DNA of 64,000 nt, taken from assembly GCF_009765355.1 (NCBI RefSeq), contig NZ_VTHK01000004.1:310001-374000 (forward strand), written 5' to 3'. Positions 50,538 to 59,101 of this stretch are shown in pieces. This DNA is from Amycolatopsis anabasis (lineage in GTDB: Bacteria; Actinomycetota; Actinomycetes; Mycobacteriales; Pseudonocardiaceae). Within the stretch, counting starts at the first letter, position 1. Each line of letters starts with the position of its first letter. A model generated the notes under the pieces. That model ran no database searches. It saw only the letters and a program-made list of their open reading frames with translations, and was not told where the DNA came from. A program made the position numbers and the translations under genes.

Positions 50538-51215
50538 CTAGTGGCCTTCGGCGGGCGGGGCGTGCTCTTCCGACGGGCGGCACTCGAGCTTCTTCGTCGG
50601 GGCCGCGATCGGCAGGTCGACGGTCACCGGTCCGGCGTCGCGGAAGGTGAAGGTGACCTTGATGGTCTGGGCGGGCCACACGGTGGCCTTCAGGCCCTGC
50701 AGGACCACGGTGGCGTGCCCGACGCGCTTCTTCTCCGGCGCCTGCTGCTGGGTCGACACGGTGCCCTGCGCCCCGGGCTTCGCCGAGGAGGACGCCGGCG
50801 CCGTGCTCGACGGCGCGGCCGCCGCCTGCTCGGCGACGCCCTCCGATTCGCCCGGCGCGGACGGGCCGATCACCAGCGCGCTGCCCGCGACGACCAGCTT
50901 GTCGCCCTCGACGGTCGCGCCGGACGCGTACTCCGAGGTCACCGAGACCAGCTCGTCGTCCTTGCCGCCCTCGTTGGCCACGGTCAGGATCAATGGGGCG
51001 TTCGACCCCGGGGTGTATGCCTGCTCGCACTCGTTGCGGTTGGCCAGCGAGGCGTTGCGGATGGAGAGCTTGCCGACCTGCCCGTAAGCGCCGTTGACCG
51101 CGGGCTGCTGGGTGTCGGTCTGGGTGATCTGCCCGGCCCCGCACCCGGCGATGGCCAGGGCGGCACCGAGGCCCAGCACGGTCGAGCCGAGCACGCGACG
51201 TTTCTGCAGCCTCAC
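50538..51215 (-). CDS. lpqE: LpqE-like lipoprotein
   Basis: 225 residues. The start region RRVLGSTVLGLGAALAIAGC is a lipoprotein signal peptide with the lipobox AIAGC (Cys at about 23). The body has ITQTDTQQPAVNGAYGQVGK and LSIRNASLANRNECEQAYTP, an Ala/Ser/Thr-rich linker, and VVLQGLKATVWPAQTIKVTF. These, and the position next to radA and divergent from carD, match LpqE of mycobacteria, an outer-leaflet lipoprotein of unclear role whose fold resembles PCu(A)C/DUF461 proteins; the His/Met copper motif is not present. The GTG start at 51215 is preceded by AGGAGGG. Confidence 0.88.
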   Translation of the reverse strand: MRLQKRRVLGSTVLGLGAALAIAGCGAGQITQTDTQQPAVNGAYGQVGKLSIRNASLANRNECEQAYTPGSNAPLILTVANEGGKDDELVSVTSEYASGATVEGDKLVVAGSALVIGPSAPGESEGVAEQAAAAPSSTAPASSSAKPGAQGTVSTQQQAPEKKRVGHATVVLQGLKATVWPAQTIKVTFTFRDAGPVTVDLPIAAPTKKLECRPSEEHAPPAEGH

Positions 51216-51514
51216 GGTACGAGTCCCTCCTAGCGCCCGCTCCAGATACTCGCGAAGGGTAGCCCGGCGCCGCACCAGGTGGATCACCCGGTAGCCGTTC
51301 CGCGCCCGGGAGGGGAGTTCCACCGTCCACTGTGGATTCGCCAGGGTGCTTGCAAGGGTTCCCGCCTCACCTGCATGAGCATGGGAAACGCACGTTTGTC
51401 AACCCCCGCCCAGACCACCATCAGGCCCCTGACCTGCGCGGACGGTCCCCGGGGCGCTAGGTGGCCCCCGACACCCCGTGCTAGACTGGATACAGCGAAA
51501 GGGGCAGAGGACAC
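51216..51514. promoter_or_regulatory. lpqE-carD divergent promoter region
   Basis: 299 bases without a gene. A TGCTAGACT at 51479-51487 is an extended -10 element placed 27 bases before the carD start and suits a main-sigma promoter; no good -35 was seen. A second AT-richer patch at 51300-51400 may serve other starts. The lpqE promoter was not identified. Confidence 0.45.
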
Positions 51515-52006
51515 ATGGTTTTCAAGGTCGGAGAGACCGTCGTCTACCCGCACCACGGTGCCGCACTCATCGAAGCCATCGAGACCCGCGTGATCAAGGG
51601 CGAGGAGAAGAAGTACCTCGTCCTGAAAGTCGCGCAAGGGGATCTTACGGTTCGTGTGCCCGCTGACAACGCCGAGATCGTCGGCGTGCGCGATGTCGTC
51701 GGGCAGGATGGCTTGAACCGAGTATTCGATGTGCTGCGGGCGCCGCATACCGAAGAACCGACGAACTGGTCACGTCGGTACAAGGCCAACCTCGAGAAGC
51801 TCGCCTCCGGCGATGTGAACAAGGTGGCCGAGGTGGTGCGCGACCTCTGGCGGCGAGAGAAGGACCGTGGCCTTTCCGCTGGTGAGAAGCGGATGCTGGC
51901 GAAGGCACGGCAAATCCTAGTGAGCGAGCTCGCGCTCGCCGAGGGCACCGACGAGGGCAAGGCGGAATCGCTCCTCGACGAGGTTCTGGAAACCGCAGCG
52001 GTTTAG
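51515..52006 (+). CDS. carD: CarD family transcriptional regulator
   Basis: 163 residues, typical size. Residues 1-65 form the RNA-polymerase interaction domain ([20 protein letters not shown] and [20 protein letters not shown]), the rest a helical DNA-binding domain ending [20 protein letters not shown]; the Trp that props open the -10 junction lies in [20 protein letters not shown]. CarD stabilises open promoter complexes of housekeeping genes, rRNA above all, and is essential in mycobacteria. AAAGGGGCAGAGG precedes the ATG. ispD follows 29 bases later, the conserved order. Confidence 0.98.
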   Translation: MVFKVGETVVYPHHGAALIEAIETRVIKGEEKKYLVLKVAQGDLTVRVPADNAEIVGVRDVVGQDGLNRVFDVLRAPHTEEPTNWSRRYKANLEKLASGDVNKVAEVVRDLWRREKDRGLSAGEKRMLAKARQILVSELALAEGTDEGKAESLLDEVLETAAV

Positions 52007-52035
52007 TTCTGATCCCCGGGAATTCGATCACGGCG

Positions 52036-52710
52036 ATGAAAGTCGTCGCGTTCGTCATAGCTGATGCGCACGGTTCCGCGGAGCCGGACGCGTTGGCCTC
52101 GGTTCACGGCGAATCGCTACTGTCGCACGCCGTGCGAGGGCTGCTCGACTGCCAGTGCGTGGATCTGGTGGTCGTGACGGTCCCCGCACGGCGCTTTGCG
52201 GCCTTCAACTCAGTTCTTCAGGCACTTCCCGGCGCGGGCGACCGCGTCCGGGCGATGCCCGGCGGCGCCGATCGCGCCGAATCGATCCGGATGGCGCTCG
52301 ACTCGGTCGGGCCTTCCCGGTACGAGGTCTTCCTGGTCCACGACGTGGCCCGCGCCTTCACCCCGCCCGGCACCGTCCAGGCGGTGGCCGAGGCGGTCGG
52401 CGCGCACGGCGGGGCCGTCGTCCCGGTCCTGCCGGTCACCGACACGGTCAAGCTGGTCGGCGCCGGCGACGTGGTGACCGGTACCGAGGACCGTTCCCGG
52501 CTGCGCACCCTGCAGGCCCCCCTCGGCTGCACCGAGGCGGTCCTGCGCGCCGCGTGCGCGCACGGCGGGGACGACGTGCTCGCTTCGCTCGCCGGGGACG
52601 TCCCGGTGCGGACCGTGCCCGGGCATCCGAACGGGATGCGCGTGAGCACCCCGTTCGACCTGGTCATCGCCGAAGCCATGCTGGTGGACGAACACAAGGA
52701 GAATCGATGA
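52036..52710 (+). CDS. ispD: 2-C-methyl-D-erythritol 4-phosphate cytidylyltransferase, with degenerate CTP loop
   Basis: 224 residues. IspD joins CTP and methylerythritol phosphate in isoprenoid synthesis. The fold is recognised from [95 protein letters not shown] and the carD-ispD-ispF synteny. However, the N-terminal loop that should read like AAGSGxRxGxxxPK reads [13 protein letters not shown]: the Gly-rich run and the catalytic Arg and Lys are missing. The frame is open throughout, so this is not a simple frameshift. Activity may be altered or lost. Its stop overlaps the ispF start (ATGA). Confidence 0.88.
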   Translation: MKVVAFVIADAHGSAEPDALASVHGESLLSHAVRGLLDCQCVDLVVVTVPARRFAAFNSVLQALPGAGDRVRAMPGGADRAESIRMALDSVGPSRYEVFLVHDVARAFTPPGTVQAVAEAVGAHGGAVVPVLPVTDTVKLVGAGDVVTGTEDRSRLRTLQAPLGCTEAVLRAACAHGGDDVLASLAGDVPVRTVPGHPNGMRVSTPFDLVIAEAMLVDEHKENR

Positions 52711-53192
52711 GGGTCGGCACCGGGGTCGACGTGCACCCCGTCGAGCCGGGCCGGGAATGCTGGATCGCCGGGCTCCGCTGGGACGGGGTCGACGGGTGCG
52801 CCGGGCATTCGGACGGGGACGTGGTGTCGCACGCGCTGTGCGACGCCATGCTCGCCGCGGCCGGGCTCGGGGATCTCGGAGCCGTGTTCGGCACCGGCGA
52901 CCCGCGGTGGGCGGGGGCGCACGGGGCCGAACTGCTCGCCGAGGTGCGCCGCCGGATCGAGGCCGCGGGCTGGCGCCTGGGCAACGCGTCGGTCCAGGTC
53001 ATCGGCAACGCGCCCCGCGTCGGCACCCGGCGCGCGGAGGCTCAGGAAGTGCTGTCCGAGGCCGCGGGCGGGCCGGTCGGTGTCGCCGGGACGACCTCGG
53101 ACGGGCTCGGGCTCACCGGGCGCGGCGAGGGCCTCGCCGCCGTCGCGACCGCGCTGCTCCTACCTGGTGGGACGGCCCCGGCCGATCACTAG
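52707..53192 (+). CDS. ispF: 2-C-methyl-D-erythritol 2,4-cyclodiphosphate synthase
   Basis: 161 residues, normal for this trimeric zinc enzyme of the non-mevalonate pathway. Metal ligands are visible in [13 protein letters not shown] (Asp and His) and [20 protein letters not shown] (His). Further signature pieces are [20 protein letters not shown] and the C-terminal [20 protein letters not shown], where TTxxxLGxTGRxEGIA is conserved. The start ATG overlaps the ispD stop by four bases, so the two are translationally coupled. A PPOX gene starts ten bases after its stop. Confidence 0.97.
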   Translation: MRVGTGVDVHPVEPGRECWIAGLRWDGVDGCAGHSDGDVVSHALCDAMLAAAGLGDLGAVFGTGDPRWAGAHGAELLAEVRRRIEAAGWRLGNASVQVIGNAPRVGTRRAEAQEVLSEAAGGPVGVAGTTSDGLGLTGRGEGLAAVATALLLPGGTAPADH

Positions 53193-53201
53193 TTTGGGGT
53201 T

Positions 53202-53597
53202 ATGGCAGTCAGCTTGAGCGAGTTCGCCCGCAGCCTGATCGACGGGAAGAACTTCGCCACCCTCGCGACGCTGAACCCCGACGGCGGACCGCAGACCTCG
53301 GTGATCTGGGTCAAACGCGACGGCGACGACGTGCTGTTCTCGGCGACCGAACGGCGGCGGAAGGTTCGCAACCTGGTGCGGGATCCGCGGGTCAGCCTGT
53401 CGATCTTCGACACCGCGAATCCCTACGCCTATGCGGAGATCCGCGGCACCGCGTCGGTCACCGAGGACCCCGGCAAGGCGTTGCCGAAGGAGCTGTCCCA
53501 CAAGTACGTCGGCGAGGACCCGCCGTTCGAATCCGGCGAGATCCGGCGCGTGATCGTGCGGGTGACGCCGGAGAAAATCGTCGAATTCACGCCGTGA
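53202..53597 (+). CDS. PPOX-class split-barrel flavin/F420-binding oxidoreductase (copy 1)
   Basis: 131 residues of the pyridoxamine-phosphate-oxidase-like split barrel. Family pieces: GKNFATLATLNPDGGPQTSV, IWVKRDGDDVLFSATERRRK, VRNLVRDPRVSLSIFDTANP and YAEIRGTASVTEDPGKALPK. Small actinobacterial members of this kind mostly use F420 and reduce various substrates, including biliverdin-type compounds. No signal peptide. It is followed after 21 bases by a close paralogue, and it sits between ispF and cysS, where many actinobacteria have no such gene, suggesting lineage-specific insertion. Confidence 0.9.
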   Translation: MAVSLSEFARSLIDGKNFATLATLNPDGGPQTSVIWVKRDGDDVLFSATERRRKVRNLVRDPRVSLSIFDTANPYAYAEIRGTASVTEDPGKALPKELSHKYVGEDPPFESGEIRRVIVRVTPEKIVEFTP

Positions 53598-53618
53598 GAT
53601 CCCACTAGGCTCACCGGT

Positions 53619-54014
53619 ATGGGAGTGACTTTCAACGAGGCCACCCGTGCCCTCTTCGACGGCAAGAACTTCGCCACCGTCGCCACGGTGAACCCGGACG
53701 GCGGGCCGCAGAGCTCGGTGGTCTGGGTCAAACGAGACGGCGACACCGTGCTGTTCTCGGCGACCAAGCAGCGGCAGAAGATCCGCAACCTGATCCGGGA
53801 TCCGCGGGTCAGCGTCTCGATCTTCGGCATGGGCAACCCGTACGACTACGTCGAGGTCCGCGGCCGCGCCGAGCTGACCGAGGAGAACGGCCGCGCGCTG
53901 ATCGACGAGCTGTCGAACAAGTACGAGGGCAAGGACTACCCGGAGGAGCCCGCCGAAGTGGTGCGCGTGGTGGTCCGGATCATTCCGGAGAAGATCACAG
54001 GTTTCTCCGCCTGA
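53619..54014 (+). CDS. PPOX-class split-barrel flavin/F420-binding oxidoreductase (copy 2)
   Basis: 131 residues, same length as its neighbour and about 60 percent identical by eye: GKNFATVATVNPDGGPQSSV, VWVKRDGDTVLFSATKQRQK, IRNLIRDPRVSVSIFGMGNP, then YVEVRGRAELTEENGRALID. The C-terminal half has diverged most (EGKDYPEEPAEVVRVVVRII). This is a tandem duplication with probable change of substrate. Cofactor choice between FMN and F420 cannot be read from the sequence with certainty; the KRDGD and RDPR stretches favour F420-type members. Cytosolic. Confidence 0.9.
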   Translation: MGVTFNEATRALFDGKNFATVATVNPDGGPQSSVVWVKRDGDTVLFSATKQRQKIRNLIRDPRVSVSIFGMGNPYDYVEVRGRAELTEENGRALIDELSNKYEGKDYPEEPAEVVRVVVRIIPEKITGFSA

Positions 54015-54040
54015 ACCGCTGAGCCGCTAGCCTGGGTCGC

Positions 54041-54727
54041 GTGGCGATCAAGGCGGTGTTGTTCGACTTCTCCGGCACGCTGTTCCGGCTCGAACAGGAC
54101 GAAACCTGGCTGACCGAGCTGACCGACCACGACGGCGACCCGCTCGACGTCGAGGCGCAGACCGAGCTGATGCGGCGGATGACCGCCCCGGTCGGTCAGG
54201 TCGCCAAACTCGACGACGAGCACCAGCACGCCTGGGAAAACCGCGATCTGGATGCCGGGCTGCACCGGAAGGTCTACCTCGAGGTGCTCCGGCAGTCGGG
54301 GGTGCCGCGGGTCGAGCAGGCCAAGGCGCTCTACCACCGGCTGATCGACCCGCTGCAGTGGACGCCCTATCCGGACACCGAGGACGTCCTGAAGGGCACG
54401 CACGAGCAGGGGCTCGCGGTCGGGGTGCTGAGCAACATCGCGTTCGACATCCGGCCCGCGTTCACCAGCCGCGGGCTGGACTCCTACGTCGACGCGTTCG
54501 TGCTGTCGTTCGAGGTCGGCGCGATCAAACCGCAGCCGGAGATCTTCCGGCTGGCGATCGACCGCCTCGGCGTCCCGGCCGAGGAGACGCTGATGGTCGG
54601 CGACAGCGAGGAGGCCGACGGTGGCGCTCGGGCGCTGGGCTGCGCGTTCGCCCTGGTCGAGCCGCTGCCGACGAGCCGGCGACCGAACGGACTGGTCACC
54701 GCGCTGCGCGAACACGTCGTCCGGTGA
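54041..54727 (+). CDS. HAD-superfamily hydrolase (HAD-IA type)
   Basis: 228 residues. Motif I is AVLFDFSGTLFRLE (the second Asp of DxD is Ser, leaving one nucleophile and an atypical acid/base position), motif II is VGVLSNIAFD (Ser), motif III Lys lies in FEVGAIKPQPEIF and motif IV is LMVGDSEEADGGA. A helical cap lies between motifs I and II. DFSGTL is found in a subset of actinobacterial HAD-IA proteins; in ordinary phosphatases the position is DxDGTL, so phosphatase activity may be weak or replaced. GTG start. Substrate unknown. It reads toward cysS. Confidence 0.88.
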   Translation: MAIKAVLFDFSGTLFRLEQDETWLTELTDHDGDPLDVEAQTELMRRMTAPVGQVAKLDDEHQHAWENRDLDAGLHRKVYLEVLRQSGVPRVEQAKALYHRLIDPLQWTPYPDTEDVLKGTHEQGLAVGVLSNIAFDIRPAFTSRGLDSYVDAFVLSFEVGAIKPQPEIFRLAIDRLGVPAEETLMVGDSEEADGGARALGCAFALVEPLPTSRRPNGLVTALREHVVR

Positions 54728-54792
54728 GGGCCCTTCGCCCCTGAGCGCTACGCCGTGCGACACGGCACACGCGAGCCCCGTACCATTTCCGC

Positions 54793-56184
54793 GTGGTCCT
54801 ACACCTTTATGACACCGCGACCCGGAGCGTGCGGGAGTTCCACCCCGCCCGTAGCGGAACGGCGTCCATGTACGTGTGTGGGGCCACCGTGCAGGGGGTG
54901 CCGCACATCGGCCACGTGCGCGGCGCGCTCAACTACGACGTCCTCCGGCGCTGGCTTGTCCACAATGGACTTGACGTCCTGTTCGTCCGCAATGTCACCG
55001 ACATCGACGACAAGATCCTGAACAAGGCCGCCGACGCGGGCCGGCCCTGGTGGGAGTGGGCGGCCACGCACGAACGCGCGTTCGAGGGCGCCTACGACCT
55101 GCTCGGCTGCCTGCCGCCGTCGATCGCGCCGCGGGCCACCGGGCACGTCACCCAGATGGTGGAAATGATCCAGCGCCTGATCGACTCCGGGCACGCCTAC
55201 GCCGCGGGCGGGGACGTGTACTTCGCGGTCACCTCGTTCGACGGCTACGGCGAGCTGTCCGGTCAGCGGCTCGACGAGGTGCAGCAGGGCGAGACGCTGG
55301 CCGAGGGCAAACGCGATCCACGCGATTTCACGTTGTGGAAGAGCGCCAAACCCGGCGAGCCGTCCTGGCCGACGCCGTGGGGCCCGGGGCGCCCGGGCTG
55401 GCACCTGGAGTGCTCGGCGATGGCGACCGCCTATCTCGGCGCCGAGTTCGACATCCACGGCGGCGGGGTCGACCTGGTCTTCCCGCACCACGAGAACGAA
55501 CGTGCCCAGTCGCTGGCCGCGGGCGACGGGTTCGCGCGGTTCTGGCTGCACAACGCGTGGGTGACCCTGGCCGGCGAGAAGATGTCCAAATCGCTGGGCA
55601 ACGTGGTCTCCATCGAGGCGATGCTGCGCAACTACCGGGCGCCCGAGCTGCGGTACTACCTGATCCAGCCGCACTACCGCTCGACCGTCGAGTACTCCGA
55701 CGGCGCGCTGTCCGAGGCGGCGCAGGGGTACCAGCGGATCGAGCAGTTCCTGCGCCGGGTCGCGGGCGTCGCCGGGGTGGTGCACACCGGGGAGATCAAA
55801 CCGGAGTTCGCCGCCGCGCTCGACGACGATCTGGCGACGCCGAAGGCCTTCGCGGTGATACACAACACCGTCCGCGACGGCAACGCCGCGCTCGACTCGG
55901 GCGATGAGAAGGAGGCGCTTCACCTCGCCGCCGCGGTGCGCGCGATGACCGACGTGCTGGGCCTGGACCCGCTGTCACCGAAGTGGGCCGAGGCCGGTGG
56001 CAGCGAGACGCCGAGCCGGCAGGCCCTGGTCGACCTGGTCGAGGGCCTGCTCAACGAGCGGCAGATGGCCCGCGCGGAACGGGACTTCGCCCGCGCCGAC
56101 ACGATCCGCGACCGCCTGCAGCAGGCGGGCATCGCGGTGGAAGACACCCCCAATGGTCCTTTGTGGACAGTGAGAGACGCTTAG
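54793..56184 (+). CDS. cysS: Cysteinyl-tRNA synthetase
   Basis: 463 residues, class I aminoacyl-tRNA synthetase acting as a monomer. Zinc ligand Cys is in [20 protein letters not shown], which also contains the HIGH motif (PHIGH); the remaining zinc ligands are in [10 protein letters not shown] and [15 protein letters not shown] occurs in [14 protein letters not shown]. The C-terminal helical anticodon-binding domain ([20 protein letters not shown]) is present. GTG start. It is separated by only one base from rlmB, forming the conserved cysS-rlmB pair. Confidence 0.97.
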   Translation: MVLHLYDTATRSVREFHPARSGTASMYVCGATVQGVPHIGHVRGALNYDVLRRWLVHNGLDVLFVRNVTDIDDKILNKAADAGRPWWEWAATHERAFEGAYDLLGCLPPSIAPRATGHVTQMVEMIQRLIDSGHAYAAGGDVYFAVTSFDGYGELSGQRLDEVQQGETLAEGKRDPRDFTLWKSAKPGEPSWPTPWGPGRPGWHLECSAMATAYLGAEFDIHGGGVDLVFPHHENERAQSLAAGDGFARFWLHNAWVTLAGEKMSKSLGNVVSIEAMLRNYRAPELRYYLIQPHYRSTVEYSDGALSEAAQGYQRIEQFLRRVAGVAGVVHTGEIKPEFAAALDDDLATPKAFAVIHNTVRDGNAALDSGDEKEALHLAAAVRAMTDVLGLDPLSPKWAEAGGSETPSRQALVDLVEGLLNERQMARAERDFARADTIRDRLQQAGIAVEDTPNGPLWTVRDA

Positions 56185-56185
56185 T

Positions 56186-57142
56186 ATGGCAGGCAATTCC
56201 CGGCGCCAGGGTGCGGTGCGCAAACCTGGCACGAAGAAGGGCGCGGTGGTCGGCTCCGGCGGGCAGCGGCGCAAGGCGCTCGAAGGCAAGGGCCCGACCC
56301 CTAAGGCCGAGATGCGCCCGGGCCACCCGGCCCAGCGCCGCGCCGCGGCCAAAGCCAAGGCCAAGGAGGCGCGCGCGAACAAGACCGAGGGGCCCGAGCT
56401 GATCGCCGGGCGCAACCCGGTGGTCGAGGCGTTGCGGGCGGACGTCCCGGCGACCGCGCTGTACGTGGCCCTGAACGTCGACGCCGACGATCGGGTCACC
56501 GAGGCGGTGCGGATCGCCGCGGACCGGGGCATCTCGATCCTGGAGATCCCGCGCGAGGAGCTCGACCGGAAGACCAACCGGGCCGTGCACCAGGGGCTCG
56601 GGCTGCAGGTGCCGCCGTTCGAGTACGCGCATCCGGACGATCTGATGCGGATCGCGCGGGAGTCCGGGGACCCGCCGCTGCTCGTCGCGCTGGACGGGGT
56701 GACCGATCCCCGCAACCTGGGCGCGGTGATCCGCTCGGCGGCCGCGTTCGGCGCGCACGGCGTGCTGCTGCCCGGCCGGCGCAGCGCGGGGATGACCGCG
56801 GTCGCGTGGCGGACCAGCGCCGGAACGGCCGCGAAGCTGCCGGTCGCGGTGGCGACGAACCTCACCCGCCAGCTGAAGGCGTGGGCGTCCGACGGGCTGA
56901 TGATCGCCGGGCTGGACGCGGACGGTTCGGTGGACATCGATTCGCTCGACCTGGCGACCGATCCGCTGGTGATCGTGCTCGGCTCGGAGGGGCGCGGGCT
57001 GTCCCGGCTGGTCCGGGAGACCTGCGACGCGACCGTGTCGATCCCGATGGCGGCGGGTGTGGAATCGCTGAACGCGTCGGTGGCGGCGGGCGTGCTGCTC
57101 GCCGAGGTCGCCCGGCGACGGCGGCTCGCCGGGCGCGTCTAG
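56186..57142 (+). CDS. rlmB: 23S rRNA (guanosine-2'-O-)-methyltransferase RlmB
   Basis: 318 residues. Residues 1-65 are a Lys/Arg/Gly-rich extension ([15 protein letters not shown]) common in actinobacterial RlmB. Residues about 70-145 are the L30e-like substrate-binding domain beginning [20 protein letters not shown]. Residues about 160-318 are the SPOUT knot with [20 protein letters not shown] (motif 1), [20 protein letters not shown] (motif 2) and [20 protein letters not shown] (motif 3). It methylates G2251 in the peptidyl-transferase loop using S-adenosylmethionine. It follows cysS after one base. Confidence 0.95.
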   Translation: MAGNSRRQGAVRKPGTKKGAVVGSGGQRRKALEGKGPTPKAEMRPGHPAQRRAAAKAKAKEARANKTEGPELIAGRNPVVEALRADVPATALYVALNVDADDRVTEAVRIAADRGISILEIPREELDRKTNRAVHQGLGLQVPPFEYAHPDDLMRIARESGDPPLLVALDGVTDPRNLGAVIRSAAAFGAHGVLLPGRRSAGMTAVAWRTSAGTAAKLPVAVATNLTRQLKAWASDGLMIAGLDADGSVDIDSLDLATDPLVIVLGSEGRGLSRLVRETCDATVSIPMAAGVESLNASVAAGVLLAEVARRRRLAGRV

Positions 57143-57178
57143 GGTGCATGGCCGGTCGGCGGGTGGAATCCTGGCGGC

Positions 57179-57376
57179 ATGACCCACTACGCGCTGGTTC
57201 AGGCCGTCACCGTCGCCCAGGAGCTCGAGGCGAAGGGGTTCCTCGGCACGGTCGGGAAGATCGCCGCGGCCACGATCATCTTCTTCATCGCCATCGGCCT
57301 GGTGGTGGGCCTGCTGCTCGGCTACTTCATCGGCCGCGCCGTCGGCCGCCGCCAAGCCACCCGGACCCCGTCGTAG
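57179..57376 (+). CDS. Small single-helix membrane protein
   Basis: 65 residues. The first 25 are amphipathic (YALVQAVTVAQELEAKGFLG), then a strong transmembrane helix (AAATIIFFIAIGLVVGLLLG) with small glycine-zipper-like residues, then a basic cytosolic tail (GRAVGRRQATRTPS). No family is recognised with certainty. It lies 36 bases after rlmB and just before a palindromic element. The codon usage, the conventional ATG and the clear membrane pattern support a real gene. Confidence 0.7.
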   Translation: MTHYALVQAVTVAQELEAKGFLGTVGKIAAATIIFFIAIGLVVGLLLGYFIGRAVGRRQATRTPS

Positions 57377-57378
57377 CC

Positions 57379-57465
57379 GCGGCAGGAAGGGACCTTCGCT
57401 CCGGCTCTACCGGAGCGAGGGACCTTTACTACCGGAGAACCGTAGTAAATCTCCCTTCCTGCCGC
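57379..57465. repeat. Three-way-junction palindromic element
   Basis: A perfect 14-bp outer stem (GCGGCAGGAAGGGA at 57379-57392 with 57452-57465) encloses two hairpins: TCGCTCCGG/CCGGAGCGA (57396-57404, 57410-57418) and TTTACTAC/GTAGTAAA (57425-57432, 57442-57449). The whole 87-bp unit folds into a compact cloverleaf-like shape on either strand. It begins two bases after the stop of the small membrane protein. It could be a terminator or a mobile REP/MITE-like element. The remaining bases to 57591 show nothing further. Confidence 0.75.
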
Positions 57466-57591
57466 CGCGGCGGGCGCGCCGCCGGATCGGGGCATGGCGC
57501 GGGCCACTTGAACCTGGTATGGCCACCACGGGCAAGCGCGCTCGGCTAGGGTCACGAGGCTGACTCGTGACTCCTGGGAGCCCGCGCACCG

Positions 57592-59025
57592 ATGTCGTTC
57601 ATCTCGCCACTGTTCCTGTGGTACTTCATGCCGGCGGTACTGCTCGCCGTGCTGGTGTGCCCGCGCAGCTGGCGCAACGGCATCATCGCGGTCGGCAGCC
57701 TGATCTTCTACGCGAGCGGCGCCGGGGCCTTCACGCTGCTGCTGCTCGCCTGCATGGCGGTGAACTTCGCCGCCGGACCGGCGCTCGAGCCGAACGCGTG
57801 GGACATCCAGGCGACCCGCAAACGCTGGCTGCTCATCGCGGTGATCGGCTTCGACGTCTCGGTGCTGGTGATCTGGAAGTACGCCGGGTTCGCCACCCAG
57901 CAGTTCGCCGCGTTCGCGCACCTGCTCGGCGGGGACTTCCCGATCGTGCACATCGCGATGCCGATCGGGATCTCGTTCTTCACCTTCCACCACATCTCAT
58001 ACGTGGTGGACATCTACCGCGGCGAGCGGCGGGCGCTGCGCAATCCGGTCTCGTTCGCCACGTACATCGCGATGTTCCCGCAACTGGTGGCCGGCCCGAT
58101 CGTGCGCTACCGCGAGATCGCCGACCAGCTGCCGCAGCGGCGGTCGCACCGCCTGGACGACATCGCCGCCGGGTTCCCCCGGTTCGCGCTGGGCCTGTGC
58201 AAGAAGACGATCATCGCGGACTCGATCAGCCCGCTGGTCGAAGCCTGCTTCTCCACCCCCAGCAGTGAGATGACGTTCGCGATCGCGTGGATCGGCGCGG
58301 TCGGCTACACGCTGCAGCTGTTCTTCGACTTCTCCGGCTACTCGGATATGGCGATCGGCCTCGGCCGGATGCTCGGCTTCCGGCTGCCGGAGAACTTCGC
58401 GCGCCCGTACTCGTCGGTCACCATCACCGAGTTCTGGCGGCGGTGGCACATGTCGTTGTCGCGCTGGTTCCGCGACTACGTCTACATCCCGCTCGGCGGC
58501 AACCGGAACGGCGCGGCCCGGACGTACCGGAACCTGTGCGTCGTTTTCGTGCTGACCGGGTTCTGGCACGGCGCGAACTGGACGTTCCTGATCTGGGGCC
58601 TGTACCACGGCGCCCTGCTGATCATCGAACGCGCCTTCGGCTTCGACACCGCACCCACCGGCACCGCGACCCGGATCGCGCGGCGCGCGCTGACCATGGT
58701 CCTGGTCGTGTTCGGCTGGGTGTTCTTCAAAGCCCCCGATCTGGGGCAGGCGCTGAACATGATCGGCCACATGTTCCTGCCGGACTTCGCCGGCCTGACC
58801 GAGGTGGTCGACGCCGCGTTCACCAACCAGCGACTGGTCATCCTGCTCGCCGCGCTGGCGGTGGTTTTCCTGCCCTCGCACCCGGTCACCGGGCCCCTGC
58901 TGGAATCCTCCCGCAGCCGCTCGGCCAACGGCCTCCGCATCGGCGTGATGACCGTCGGCCTGGCCTACGCCGCCATCCTGGTCGCCAACGGCACCTTCAG
59001 CCCATTCCTTTACTACCAGTTCTAG
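57592..59025 (+). CDS. MBOAT-family membrane O-acyltransferase (AlgI-like)
   Basis: 477 residues with about eleven membrane helices. The start SFISPLFLWYFMPAVLLAVL is typical of AlgI/PatA/DltB-like proteins. Conserved pieces: FHHISYVVDIYRGERRALRN, MFPQLVAGPIVRYREIADQL, LFFDFSGYSDMAIGLGRMLG, ITEFWRRWHMSLSRWFRDYV and the catalytic His in LTGFWHGANWTFLIWGLYHG. Such proteins move acetyl groups across the membrane to O-acetylate secreted or wall polysaccharides, normally with an AlgJ/AlgX/PatB-like partner. No partner gene is adjacent here. ATG start at 57592. The acceptor glycan is unknown. Confidence 0.94.
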   Translation: MSFISPLFLWYFMPAVLLAVLVCPRSWRNGIIAVGSLIFYASGAGAFTLLLLACMAVNFAAGPALEPNAWDIQATRKRWLLIAVIGFDVSVLVIWKYAGFATQQFAAFAHLLGGDFPIVHIAMPIGISFFTFHHISYVVDIYRGERRALRNPVSFATYIAMFPQLVAGPIVRYREIADQLPQRRSHRLDDIAAGFPRFALGLCKKTIIADSISPLVEACFSTPSSEMTFAIAWIGAVGYTLQLFFDFSGYSDMAIGLGRMLGFRLPENFARPYSSVTITEFWRRWHMSLSRWFRDYVYIPLGGNRNGAARTYRNLCVVFVLTGFWHGANWTFLIWGLYHGALLIIERAFGFDTAPTGTATRIARRALTMVLVVFGWVFFKAPDLGQALNMIGHMFLPDFAGLTEVVDAAFTNQRLVILLAALAVVFLPSHPVTGPLLESSRSRSANGLRIGVMTVGLAYAAILVANGTFSPFLYYQF

Positions 59026-59101
59026 CCGCGATTCAGATTGTCGATCACTTGAAACAATCGCGCGAACGACCACGTATTTCGGGAGCCGGTCGTTGTTTCC
59101 G

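Noticed and set aside
57377..57591. tRNA-like gene in the cloverleaf palindrome
   Set aside because: No T-loop TTCGA, no D-loop pattern and stem lengths do not fit a tRNA; it folds equally on both strands.
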